Origin: JBFXAN01 sp050184225 | GTDB lineage: Bacteria > Chloroflexota > Dehalococcoidia > CAUJGQ01 | DNA length: 13,691 nucleotides | Direction of reading: 5' to 3' | Assembly: GCA_050184225.1 (NCBI GenBank) | Contig: JBFXAN010000170.1 | Location: 1-13,691, forward strand | Part shown: positions 1 through 7,049 of the stretch, piece by piece | Position numbering within the stretch: position 1 is the first letter of the stretch | How the letters are laid out: each line of letters starts with the position of its first letter | Position numbers and translations under genes: made by a program | The notes under the pieces: model-generated | Databases searched by the model: none | Told to the model about the DNA's origin: nothing | Seen by the model: the letters and a program-made list of their open reading frames with translations, nothing else

Positions 1-1
1 G

Positions 2-15
2 GGGGCTGTAGCCCC
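2..15. repeat. Short palindrome at the window start
   Basis: GGGGCT-GT-AGCCCC is a perfect palindrome; as RNA it would form a 5-bp stem with a TGTA loop. It lies in the 96 nt upstream of the esterase and may be the end of a terminator for a gene outside the window. No T-tract follows. Nothing else is recognisable in positions 16-76. Confidence 0.25.
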
Positions 16-96
16 GCGCTCCCAGGTCACCGCAGTGGAGAGTTCTTGGAACGATGCAGCGGTCAGCATTAGGTGTGAGGGAGGCAGACAACGGCC

Positions 97-1629
97 ATGG
101 GCGAACATGTGGTGACGACGAGCTACGGGAAGCTGCGCGGAACCGAGGAGGGCGACGTCCGCATCTTTAGGGGAGTTCCGTATGCGAAGCCGCCGATCGG
201 GCCGCTCCGGTTCCGTCCACCGGAACGGCCGGAACCCTGGTCCGGCGAGCGCGATGCCACGCGCTTCGGTCCAGCGGCGCCCCAGGCGCAGAGCCCGATC
301 GGCGATCTGCTCGGCGTCTCTGTGACCGAGACCGATGAAGACTGCCTCTCACTCAACGTCTGGATGCCGGCAACGAACGGCAACCGGCGGCCGGTGATGC
401 TCTGGCTGCACGGCGGCGCCTTCGTGATCGGCGCCGGCTCGCAGGAGTCCTACGACGGCGCGCGGCTCGCCCGGCGCGGCGACCTCGTCGTCGTCACGAT
501 CAACTACCGGCTCGGCGCCCTCGGCTTCCTCCGCGGCGAGGTGCTCGGCAGCACGGGCAACGAGGCGATCCTCGATCAGGTGGCGGCGCTCGAATGGGTG
601 CGCGACGAGATCGCGACCTTCGGCGGCGACCCCGACAACGTGACTGTGTTCGGTGAGTCCGCCGGTTCGGTCAGCATCGGCGCCCTGCTGCTGATGCCCC
701 GTGCCCGTGGCCTCTTCCATCGCGCGATCATGCAGAGCGGCTCGCTCGACCTCTTCACCTCACCGCAACGCGCGGACGCCGTGACGAAGGCGGTGCTGGC
801 CGACGTCGGCATCGACCCCACCGACGCGAACCGGCTGCGGGAGTTGCCCGTCGAGGAGGTGCTGGCGGCGCAGAACCGTGCCACGCCGCGCTCGGCCGGA
901 GTCTCCTATGCCCCGATTGCGGACGGGGAGATCATTCCGGACGCGCCGTTCGCGGCGGTCGCACGCGGCGACGCGGCGGATGTGCCACTGCTGATCGGTA
1001 CCAGCCTCGACGAGATGAAGCTCTACCGGTTCATGGATCCCAAGGTCAACAGCTTGGACGAGGCTGGACTGCAAGCCCGCTGCGAGGCGGCGGTCCCCGG
1101 TGTTGACGCTGACGGCGTGCCGCACGCGACGCGGTTGATCGAAACCTACCGGAACACGCGGGCGGCACGGGGACAGAGCACGACACCGCCGGACCTGTGG
1201 TTTGCGATCGGTACCGACCAGATCTTCCGCCACGGTGCGACTCGACTGGCCGAGTTGCGTTCCTCCTATGCATCACCGGTCTACGCCTATCTCTTCACCT
1301 GGCAGTCGCAGGGGAAGGATGGGATGCTCGGTGCGGGCCATGCGCTCGACATCCCCTTCGTCTTCGACGCGCTGGACGACCCGAGCCTGGGCGCGCTGGT
1401 CGGCGATACACCGGCGGCCCGCGCGCTCTCGGAGCGGATGCAGGACGCCTGGATCGCCTTCGCCCGCACCGGCAACCCGGCAACCGAGCACCTGCCGGCG
1501 TGGGCGCCGTATGAGCCGAACCACCGGACGACGATGCTCTTCGGTGAGGAGGTCGCCGCCGTCGATGCGCCGTACGAGCCGGAGCGCGCCTTTTGGTCCA
1601 CCGTCACTGAGTCGAGACTTCGCATCTGA
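97..1629 (+). CDS. Type-B carboxylesterase (alpha/beta hydrolase)
   Basis: This 510-residue protein belongs to the type-B carboxylesterase/para-nitrobenzyl esterase family, which hydrolyses carboxylic esters. Motifs run in family order: FRGVPYAKPP near residue 24, EDCLSLNVW (81-89), the oxyanion-hole motif HGGAF (105-109), and the nucleophile elbow GESAG with Ser188. The likely acid is Glu306 in GTSLDE, and the likely catalytic His415 lies in GAGHALDIPF. Length is normal for the family. There is no signal peptide or membrane segment, so it is probably cytoplasmic. The ATG at 97 is preceded by GGGAGG (79-84), a slightly distant ribosome site. It stands alone and converges on the gene at 1738-3912, so there is no operon partner to suggest a substrate. 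Family assignment is firm; the natural substrate is unknown. Confidence 0.93.
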   Translation: MGEHVVTTSYGKLRGTEEGDVRIFRGVPYAKPPIGPLRFRPPERPEPWSGERDATRFGPAAPQAQSPIGDLLGVSVTETDEDCLSLNVWMPATNGNRRPVMLWLHGGAFVIGAGSQESYDGARLARRGDLVVVTINYRLGALGFLRGEVLGSTGNEAILDQVAALEWVRDEIATFGGDPDNVTVFGESAGSVSIGALLLMPRARGLFHRAIMQSGSLDLFTSPQRADAVTKAVLADVGIDPTDANRLRELPVEEVLAAQNRATPRSAGVSYAPIADGEIIPDAPFAAVARGDAADVPLLIGTSLDEMKLYRFMDPKVNSLDEAGLQARCEAAVPGVDADGVPHATRLIETYRNTRAARGQSTTPPDLWFAIGTDQIFRHGATRLAELRSSYASPVYAYLFTWQSQGKDGMLGAGHALDIPFVFDALDDPSLGALVGDTPAARALSERMQDAWIAFARTGNPATEHLPAWAPYEPNHRTTMLFGEEVAAVDAPYEPERAFWSTVTESRLRI

Positions 1630-1668
1630 CAAAGCGAACCGCCGAGAGACGAGAACCGTAAACGGCTG

Positions 1669-1702
1669 ACCGGCGCGGCCCGCAGGAGCGAACCGCGCCG
1701 GT
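1669..1702. terminator. GC-rich stem-loop between convergent genes
   Basis: ACCGGCGCGG (1669-1678) is exactly complementary to CCGCGCCGGT (1693-1702), giving a 10-bp perfect stem with a 14-nt loop. It lies 39 nt after the esterase stop and 35 nt beyond the stop of the convergent PAP2 gene, so it could end transcription from both sides. No U-tract follows on either strand, so termination ability is inferred from position and stem strength. Confidence 0.5.
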
Positions 1703-1737
1703 ACGAGGAGGAGCAGGCGGCATACCACCGCCGTCTG

Positions 1738-3912
1738 TTACGCCGCCGGCAGGTGCGCCGGGTCGCCCACCGATGGACCCGTCCGCGTCCGCGGCAGGCG
1801 GCTGTCGTCGCCGCGCCGGCCCGGGATCGAGCGGAAGGGGATCACCCGTCGCGGCGTCTCCGCCGGCTCGACGTTGGTCAGCGCCACGGCGGCCGGCCCA
1901 GGAAGAACCCGCGGCTCCGGCTGCGACTCCGCTTCCACAACGGCGCCGGCGCCGGCCGGCCGGGCGATGAAGCGGGCCAGGTGCGAGCGGTCGTAGAGCC
2001 GCCACGGGAGCTTGCGCAGCGCGACATCGCCCGCCGCCCGGAAGAGCAGCCGGTTGGAGCGGACCGGCTTCGCGGTCAGGTAGGCGAAGCTGCCGATCCC
2101 CGGAATCGCCGAGAGCACGATCACCAGCGGCGAGTGGATGCTCCATGCCTGCTTCCACGCGCGCCGGTCGATCCGGCGGGCCAGCAGCCGCACGGTCGCG
2201 GTCAGCAGCGCGCCGGCGCTCCAGGCCACCCGAGCAATGCTGCCGAACGGGAAGCGGAGCACGATACTGATCACGAGGTGCGCGCCCAGGTGCGGCAGCA
2301 TCATCTGGAAGTCAGCGCTGTTCATATGCGACCGCATCGTCGCCGCCTCGCCGGCAGTCGCGCGGCCCTCGGCCTCCCAGGTGTCGATCGCGCCGGCGAG
2401 CCACGCCCGCGCTTTGTCCTGGCTGCCTTCGAGCCGGGACTGCACCCAGCCCCACGTCCGGCGAATCCGGCGCTCCTGCGTCACCGTTCGCACAACCCGG
2501 CTCCAGATGCGTGGCTCGCTCCTGTGCCATTCGAGCGCCGCTGCCTCCGCTGCATCCAGCGTCGCGAACAGTTCGTCGGTGCGGGCATCGCCGAGCGCCG
2601 CCCGGATCGCCGGCTCCTCGCGGGCGACGTAGTCGCGGGTGATGTCGAAGAAGACATCGTCGAACATCGGCACGAGGCCACGCTGAATCGCCCGCTGCCA
2701 GGTCTTCAGTGACGCGATCGGCGCCACCAGTCCCGACTCGAGGTCGACGATCATGTAGCGGCCGTCGGCGGTCTCCAGCACGTTGTCGACGGCGCGCGGC
2801 TGGCGCGGGTCGATCTGCCAGGTCGGTAGGCCCGCCTCTTCGAAGCGGTCGCGCAGGTCGCGCAGCCAGGACTTCGCCGCCGCCCGGTCCGCCGGCTCGT
2901 GGCCGTCGACCCGCTCGCTCGTCACCGCGTAACCGTCAACACGCTTGTCGATGCTGGTAACACGCGCGACCCGAGAGGAGCCGTACCAGTACTCCGTCAG
3001 CAGCGCTGCCAGGTTGCGGCGGTGTTGCGCCGCGCGCAGGGCGGCGACGTTGCGCAGGTAGGGGAACTCTGCCTGGAAGGCGAGCCAGTAGATCGCCCGC
3101 GGCACGAAGCCGGGTGCATACACCTTGGAGACGGTCGCGTCGTCGAAGAGAACCAGGCTCGTCAGCGCGTGCGCGTGCGGCGTCGACTCGTCATGTGCAG
3201 GGACCGCCGCCCGGATGAAGGGCAGCCGGCCGACGGCAGCGTCGAGCCGCCGGTACGTCGCCACGAGCGGGATCAGGAACAGTCCGCCGAGCAGGTACGC
3301 CGCGATCACGTCCGACGGCCAGTGCGCGCCGTACCACAGCCGATCGAAGCCGATCGTGGCGATGATCGTCAGCGCGATCGCCTTGACGCCGAGGCGGAAC
3401 GGGCGAAAGCCGATCCGGTCGGCGACGACGAAGAGCAGGCCGTAGAGCATCACCGAGCCGGCGACGTGGCCACTCGGGAAGGACGGTGCATTCGTCTCGC
3501 CGATCACCCGCGCGACCTCGTCGGCGCTTGGGCGGACATGGTTGGTGACCATGCCGATCGCTTCGTTGAGTACGCCACCGAACGGGATTGCCAGCATCGC
3601 CAGCGCCGGCAGCCACCAGCGGGCCAGCAGGAACGACACCATCAGCGCCGCCCAAACGGCGATGCCGCCCTCGGAGCTGGCCGCCCAATCGATCGGGCTG
3701 AGCACCTCGTCGAGCAACGGCAGGTCGACCCGCTGGATCGACTTGAGCAGCGGCAGGTCGAAGAACGCGCGGGCGTTGAACAGCGCATCGGCGAGCAGCA
3801 CGATGAAGACCGCGCCGAAACCGACCATCGTCAGGCGTTGCGACGGACGCGGAATACGCAGGCCCAGCGGCAGCGTATCCGTGCGGGTGTTTGGTTGAGC
3901 TAGTAGTGCCAT
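1738..3912 (-). CDS. PAP2-family phosphatase fused to a kinase-like domain
   Basis: This is a 724-residue membrane protein. Residues about 25-225 form a multi-spanning PAP2 (type 2 phosphatidic acid phosphatase) domain: RP at 127-128, PSGH at 146-149, and Arg191-x5-His197-x3-Asp201. The Lys that normally begins motif 1 (K-x6-RP) is Gly120 here, and the Ser before Arg191 is Asp190. Residues about 248-430 look like a divergent protein-kinase-like or aminoglycoside-phosphotransferase-like fold: a possible ATP-contacting Lys263 (VSKVY), a catalytic-loop-like DNVL with Asn377, and a DFG-like VDLESG with Asp390. Hydrophobic segments near 543-575 and 594-612 may be further membrane spans, and the tail is Pro/Arg-rich. 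The PAP2 part probably dephosphorylates a lipid or isoprenoid phosphate. The kinase-like part is inferred from motif order only and could be inactive. The GGGGAGGT ribosome site (3918-3925), 5 nt before the ATG, supports this start. The fusion could be mistaken for PAP2-diacylglycerol kinase proteins, but the glycine-rich diacylglycerol kinase motif is absent. Confidence 0.85.
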   Translation of the reverse strand: MALLAQPNTRTDTLPLGLRIPRPSQRLTMVGFGAVFIVLLADALFNARAFFDLPLLKSIQRVDLPLLDEVLSPIDWAASSEGGIAVWAALMVSFLLARWWLPALAMLAIPFGGVLNEAIGMVTNHVRPSADEVARVIGETNAPSFPSGHVAGSVMLYGLLFVVADRIGFRPFRLGVKAIALTIIATIGFDRLWYGAHWPSDVIAAYLLGGLFLIPLVATYRRLDAAVGRLPFIRAAVPAHDESTPHAHALTSLVLFDDATVSKVYAPGFVPRAIYWLAFQAEFPYLRNVAALRAAQHRRNLAALLTEYWYGSSRVARVTSIDKRVDGYAVTSERVDGHEPADRAAAKSWLRDLRDRFEEAGLPTWQIDPRQPRAVDNVLETADGRYMIVDLESGLVAPIASLKTWQRAIQRGLVPMFDDVFFDITRDYVAREEPAIRAALGDARTDELFATLDAAEAAALEWHRSEPRIWSRVVRTVTQERRIRRTWGWVQSRLEGSQDKARAWLAGAIDTWEAEGRATAGEAATMRSHMNSADFQMMLPHLGAHLVISIVLRFPFGSIARVAWSAGALLTATVRLLARRIDRRAWKQAWSIHSPLVIVLSAIPGIGSFAYLTAKPVRSNRLLFRAAGDVALRKLPWRLYDRSHLARFIARPAGAGAVVEAESQPEPRVLPGPAAVALTNVEPAETPRRVIPFRSIPGRRGDDSRLPRTRTGPSVGDPAHLPAA

Positions 3913-3960
3913 GCCGGACCTCCCCGCGGGTCGGGAGCAACGCCGAAGCCTGCTCGATCC

Positions 3961-4057
3961 GCACCCTTAGGTTCGCAGCCGGAGCCTTCCGGATCGCCGT
4001 CAGAAGGTGCAGAAGTGAGGCTGGTGCTTTGGAGGGATAGATTCAGCCCCAGGTACC
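3961..4057. repeat. Diverged direct repeat, copy A
   Basis: This aligns without gaps to 5985-6081, with about 59 of 97 identical positions by hand count. The best blocks are AGGTTCGCAGC (3969-3979), TCGCCGTCA, GTGCAG, CTTTGG and TCAGCC. The two copies lie on either side of the transporter gene in the same orientation. Neither gives an intact protein; copy A has a stop in the frame that stays open in copy B. It may be a remnant of a duplicated element or old coding sequence. Confidence 0.5.
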
Positions 4058-4074
4058 GGGACTTCAGTACATGG

Positions 4075-4142
4075 TCCGTACCACGTAGTGCAGGTGCCAT
4101 CAGACCGACCTCCGATCTTTTGAACGCAATACGTGGTACGGA
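4075..4142. repeat. Long inverted repeat downstream of the transporter gene
   Basis: TCCGTACCACGTA (4075-4087) is perfectly complementary to TACGTGGTACGGA (4130-4142). After one mismatch the stem continues for 3 bp (TGC/GCA), giving 16 of 17 paired positions around a 38-nt core. It lies 11 nt past the transporter stop, so it may act as a transcript-end hairpin, though no U-tract follows on the minus strand. The middle arm can also pair with 4052-4062 (GGTAC and GGAC blocks), giving a competing hairpin. A protein-binding site is an alternative reading. Confidence 0.55.
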
Positions 4143-4152
4143 ATCGAGTAGC

Positions 4153-5781
4153 TCAGTCCGCCGCACCGGCGAGCAATGCCGGCGCCACCTCTTCCTCCTC
4201 CTCAACCACGACCGGGGCGACGCCGCTGACGACGCGGTCCTTGATCGTGAAGAGGGCGATGATCGCCGCCGCCACCATCGCCGCGGTGGCGACGATCACG
4301 GCGCGGTCCATGCCCGCCATGAACGCCTCGGCACTCACCTCGCGCAGTTGGGTTGCGACCGCGGCCGGAAGCCCGGGAAAGACCTGCGGGTTCTCGACGA
4401 CCCGGCCGGCCAGACCGGCGCCGGAGCCGACCACATCAAGCACCCCTTGCAGCGGCGCCTGGGCGGGATCGGCGCGGATCGCCCCGACCGTCGGCGACGC
4501 ATCGAAGTGGTCCTGGTAGGCGCGGTTCATCACCGTGCCGAGCAGGGCGATACCGAAGGCGGTGCCGATCTCACGCACGGCGCCGTTGACCGCCGAGGCG
4601 ACGCCGCTCTTGGCGCTCTCGACGCTGTTCAGCACGGCGGTCGTCATCGGCGCGAAGATGATCGAATTACCGAGGCCCATCACCAGCAGCGACGGCAGGA
4701 TATCGAGGTAGGAAGCGTGCACCCCCGCGCGGAGGTAGAGCAGCACGCCACTGCCGCTGATCAGCATGCCCGCCGCGATTAGTTTCGAGGCACCGAACCG
4801 ATTGGCCAGCGCGCCGGAGAACGGCGCTCCTACCATCATCACCAGCACCAGCGGCAGCAGCGAGACGCCGGTCCGCACCGCCGAGTAGCCGTGGATGTTC
4901 TGCTGGTAGAGCGTCCAGAAGAAGGCGACACCGGCGATGGCGAAGGCGATCGCGAAGGCGACGACGTTCGCCCCTGTGAAGGTGGACGAGCGGAAGAAGC
5001 GCAGCGGCACCATCGGCCGGGCGGTGCGCGACTCGACCCAGATGAAGGCGGCGCCGAGCACCACGGCGGCGGCGAGCGCCGTCACGATCAGGCCGTCGTT
5101 CCAGCCACGCTCGCCCGCCTCGATCAGCCCCCAAGTGAGCGCGCCGATCGCGCCGGTGATCAGCACCGTGCCGGGGATATCAGTCGCGACCGTGCCCGAC
5201 GTGTCCCGCGACTCGCGGACGACAGCCCAGGTCACGAGCATCGCGGCGATGCCGACCGGCACGTTGATCAGGAAGATCCAGTTCCAGCTGGCGTACTCGA
5301 CCAGCACGCCGCCGACAATCGGACCGAGCGCCAAACCGGAGACGGAAACCGCCGACCAGATGCCCAGCGCCCGTCCCCGTTCCTCCGGCGGGAAGGCGTC
5401 GGAGATCAGCGAGAGGGAGAGCGGCATGATCAGCGCCGCGCCCAGCCCCTGCAACGCCCGCGCGGCGATCAGGGTTTCGATGTTGGTGGCGAAGGCGGCC
5501 ATCAACGAGGTCGCCACGAACAGCGCCGTGCCGATCAGGAACCAGCGCTTGCGGCCGAAGCGGTCGCCGAGGCCGCCGGCCGTGATCTGCAGGGATGCGA
5601 AGATGAGGGTATAGGCGGAGACGATCCACTGGAGCTGGGTGGTCGATGCATCCAGCTCCTGCGAGATCGTCGGCAGCGCCACGTTCACGACCAGGTTATC
5701 GAGGATCGCCATGAACAGGGCGAAGCAGGCCGCGAGCAGCGTGTACCACTTGAGGTTCGCGCGTGAGCGATTGGCGAGCAT
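4153..5781 (-). CDS. DHA2-family (EmrB/QacA-type) MFS drug efflux transporter
   Basis: From the chosen ATG this is a 542-residue polytopic inner-membrane protein with about 14 hydrophobic segments, typical of the 14-TM DHA2 proton-driven drug exporters. Diagnostic motifs are LDNLVVNVALPTI (27-39, with acidic Asp28), motif A GGLGDRFGRKRW (69-80), motif B around Arg108 (AARALQGLGAALIMP), motif C GLALGPIVGGVL (149-160) and WNWIFLINVP (166-175). The tail carries a run of five Glu before an Ala-rich end. The start at 5781 is preferred over an upstream TTG at 5811 because AGGAGA (5791-5796) lies 9 nt before it. The gene is divergent from a TetR gene, and three palindromic operators overlap its predicted promoter, so it is probably repressed until an inducing compound binds TetR. 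Family call is firm; the substrate cannot be read from sequence. Confidence 0.93.
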   Translation of the reverse strand: MLANRSRANLKWYTLLAACFALFMAILDNLVVNVALPTISQELDASTTQLQWIVSAYTLIFASLQITAGGLGDRFGRKRWFLIGTALFVATSLMAAFATNIETLIAARALQGLGAALIMPLSLSLISDAFPPEERGRALGIWSAVSVSGLALGPIVGGVLVEYASWNWIFLINVPVGIAAMLVTWAVVRESRDTSGTVATDIPGTVLITGAIGALTWGLIEAGERGWNDGLIVTALAAAVVLGAAFIWVESRTARPMVPLRFFRSSTFTGANVVAFAIAFAIAGVAFFWTLYQQNIHGYSAVRTGVSLLPLVLVMMVGAPFSGALANRFGASKLIAAGMLISGSGVLLYLRAGVHASYLDILPSLLVMGLGNSIIFAPMTTAVLNSVESAKSGVASAVNGAVREIGTAFGIALLGTVMNRAYQDHFDASPTVGAIRADPAQAPLQGVLDVVGSGAGLAGRVVENPQVFPGLPAAVATQLREVSAEAFMAGMDRAVIVATAAMVAAAIIALFTIKDRVVSGVAPVVVEEEEEVAPALLAGAAD

Positions 5782-5850
5782 GGGCGGCTCTCTCCTTTGG
5801 ACGGATAGCAACGGGTTGCCGGCGCGGGCGGGTCGCTGCTAGATTGAAGT

Positions 5851-5862
5851 GGACGATTGTCC
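5851..5862. promoter_or_regulatory. Operator palindrome O1 (GGAC-N4-GTCC)
   Basis: GGACGATTGTCC, followed by GGTTA. It is centred at 5856.5, near the predicted start of the transporter transcript. It shares the flank TGTCCGGTTA with O3. Probable TetR-family binding site (inference). Confidence 0.65.
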
Positions 5863-5869
5863 GGTTAGC

Positions 5870-5898
5870 ACCGTAGCGGACACGTGTCCACATGTCAA
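5870..5898 (-). promoter_or_regulatory. Predicted sigma-70-type promoter of the MFS gene
   Basis: On the minus strand a perfect TTGACA (5893-5898) is followed after exactly 17 nt by TACGGT (5870-5875), which keeps the T-A and final T of the -10 consensus. Transcription would start near 5863, giving a leader of roughly 80 nt before the ATG at 5781. Operator O2 fills most of the spacer, an arrangement expected to block RNA polymerase when occupied. Confidence 0.6.
5878..5889. promoter_or_regulatory. Operator palindrome O2 inside the promoter spacer
   Basis: GGACACGTGTCC is a perfect 12-bp palindrome, the most symmetric of the three GGAC-N4-GTCC sites. It sits 27 bp from O1 and 28 bp from O3, between the predicted -35 and -10 of the transporter promoter. 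Confidence 0.7.
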
Positions 5899-5905
5899 CG
5901 ATTCC

Positions 5906-5917
5906 GGACGGCTGTCC
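5906..5917. promoter_or_regulatory. Operator palindrome O3 (GGAC-N4-GTCC)
   Basis: GGACGGCTGTCC, extended to CCGGACGGCTGTCCGG (5904-5919). It lies just upstream of the -35 of the transporter promoter and repeats the TGTCCGGTTA flank of O1. It is the site nearest the divergent TetR gene. Confidence 0.65.
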
Positions 5918-5929
5918 GGTTACGGATCA

Positions 5930-6259
5930 CAGAACGGCTTCGGGTGCTCCGCCGTACCGGTGGATCAAGAATGTGTTGGAATTGGCATCTTCAGGTTCGC
6001 AGCAACGGCGCCGACGTTCGCCGTCACGAAGTGCAGTTGCGCAACCGGCACTTTGGCCAGGTGGCCTCAGCCTCTGGTCGGAGGCCGTCGCAAGGATGCA
6101 TTGAAATCGAGCCGGCGTCCTTTGGCTCTGGTGGTACGCTATCGTCGTATGGTGAACTGGCAGCGTCATCGTAGCCTGAACTGGACGGTGCGCCTCGCTG
6201 GATCTTGAACCAGTGAACGGCTTATCGATCGACCCGATGAAGCCGGTGGGAGGAGCAGG
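5930..6259. other. 330-nt leader region upstream of the TetR gene
   Basis: No gene is supported here. Short frames occur on both strands (for example 5927-6292 minus and 5849-6208 plus), but they lack ribosome sites and recognisable domains. The region holds copy B of the diverged repeat and the TetR ribosome site GGGAGGA (6248-6254). No clear TetR promoter was found. The operators are about 340 nt from the TetR start, so autoregulation would need a long leader. Confidence 0.5.
5985..6081. repeat. Diverged direct repeat, copy B
   Basis: This is the partner of 3961-4057, ungapped, with about 61% identical positions and conserved blocks AGGTTCGCAGC, TCGCCGTCA, GTGCAG, CTTTGG and TCAGCC. It lies between the operator array and the TetR gene. 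Its origin is not recognised. Confidence 0.5.
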
Positions 6260-6946
6260 ATGGTTCGAGAGGTGGAGTCCCGCGTCGATCATCCGTCACA
6301 TGCGGCGGAGATGGACGACCTCCCGTCGTGGATGGACGCGCGCGCGCAGGCGATCCGCGCCGAACGGCGGGACGCCGCCGAAAACCGCGAGCGCATCCTC
6401 GCGGCGGCGCGGTCGCTCTTCGCCGCGCACGGCGTCGATGCCGTGACGATGCAGGACATCGCCCGCGCCGCTGGCGTCGGCCAGGGCACGCTCTACCGTC
6501 GCTATCCCAACAAGGGCGCCCTCTGCGAGGCGTTGCTCGACGAGAACTTCGCCGAGTTCTATCTGGAGGCCGAAGCTGGCATCGGCGCCGGCGAGCGACG
6601 CTCAGCGCTCGATCGGCTCGAGTTTCTCCTCACACGGCTCGCCGCCTACATCGATCAGAAGGGACCGCTCCTCGGCGGCGTCGTCGACGCCTTCTCCGGC
6701 GATCGCCGCTGCGAGGTGTATCGCAGCCCGATGTACGTCTGGCTGCACGGCTCGGTCGCGGCGCTCCTCCGTCAGGCGGAAGCGGCGCAGGAGATCACAC
6801 CGCTCGACATCGACTACACCGCCGACGCGCTGCTCGCCCCCTTCAACATCGAGTTATATCTGTTCCAGCGTGAAGAACGCGGCTTCTCCCAGGAGCGGAT
6901 CATCGCCTCACTCCGCCACTGGCTCAATGCCCTTCGCTCGACATAA
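6260..6946 (+). CDS. TetR/AcrR-family transcriptional regulator
   Basis: This is a 228-residue one-component repressor. After a longer than usual N-terminal extension (about 42 residues) comes a typical TetR DNA-binding domain: RERILAAARSLFAAHG (44-58), then the helix-turn-helix TMQDIARAAGVGQGTLYRRY (63-82), then PNKGALCEALL. The C-terminal part is the variable helical ligand-binding and dimerisation domain. The start is well supported: GGGAGGA (6248-6254) lies 5 nt before the ATG. Internal ATGs at 6311 and 6332 would remove only the extension and are less well placed. The gene is divergent from the DHA2 exporter and is very likely its repressor, acting at the GGAC-N4-GTCC palindromes. The ligand is unknown. 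A strong terminator follows. Confidence 0.93.
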   Translation: MVREVESRVDHPSHAAEMDDLPSWMDARAQAIRAERRDAAENRERILAAARSLFAAHGVDAVTMQDIARAAGVGQGTLYRRYPNKGALCEALLDENFAEFYLEAEAGIGAGERRSALDRLEFLLTRLAAYIDQKGPLLGGVVDAFSGDRRCEVYRSPMYVWLHGSVAALLRQAEAAQEITPLDIDYTADALLAPFNIELYLFQREERGFSQERIIASLRHWLNALRST

Positions 6947-6968
6947 CGCATGAACTGTTCGCGGAGAG

Positions 6969-7049
6969 CGTTCACCACCACGGCACCAAGGCACGAGGTT
7001 CCATATCTATCTTGGTGTCTTGGCGCCGTGGTGGTGAACGATCCTTTTT
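6969..7049 (+). terminator. Strong hairpin/T-tract terminator after TetR
   Basis: The arms are 6969-6994 and 7015-7040: about 26 paired positions with one A.C mismatch and one G.U pair, and a 20-nt loop. TTTTT follows at 7045-7049, as expected for a factor-independent terminator of the plus-strand TetR transcript. Its T-tract overlaps the stop codon of the convergent oxidoreductase gene, and the hairpin may also protect or end that transcript. Each arm contains a tandem 8-mer (GGCACCAA-GGCACGAG and CTTGGTGT-CTTGGCGC), unusual for a plain terminator and suggestive of a dispersed palindromic element. Confidence 0.8.

Larger units (their letters stand above)
3913..4152. other. 240-nt intergenic region between two minus-strand genes
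   Basis: It separates the transporter stop from the PAP2-fusion start. It contains the PAP2-gene ribosome site (3918-3925), one copy of a diverged repeat (3961-4057) and a long inverted repeat (4075-4142). No convincing -10/-35 pair was found for the PAP2-fusion gene. The short reading frames crossing it have no ribosome site and no recognisable protein. Confidence 0.6.

Noticed and set aside
1753..3903. Long plus-strand frames (319 and 334 codons) opposite the PAP2 fusion
   Set aside because: They are shadows of the real minus-strand gene, with low-complexity composition and no recognisable motif.
1738..3912. PAP2-diacylglycerol kinase fusion
   Set aside because: The glycine-rich GGDGT-type motif of lipid kinases is absent; the landmarks fit a protein-kinase-like fold better.
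4015..4782. Long plus-strand open frame (255 codons) across the transporter 3' end
   Set aside because: It is antisense to the well-supported MFS gene. Its Arg/Asp/His-rich composition is typical of opposite-strand frames in GC-rich DNA, and there is no domain or ribosome site.
5782..5811. Upstream TTG start at 5811 for the transporter (10 extra residues)
   Set aside because: The ATG at 5781 has AGGAGA at proper spacing and gives the usual short cytoplasmic N-terminus; the TTG has no ribosome site.
5927..6292. Minus-strand frame of 121 codons between the transporter and TetR genes
   Set aside because: It has no ribosome site, no domain and biased composition, and it overlaps the TetR start. 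It is better explained as non-coding regulatory DNA with a diverged repeat.
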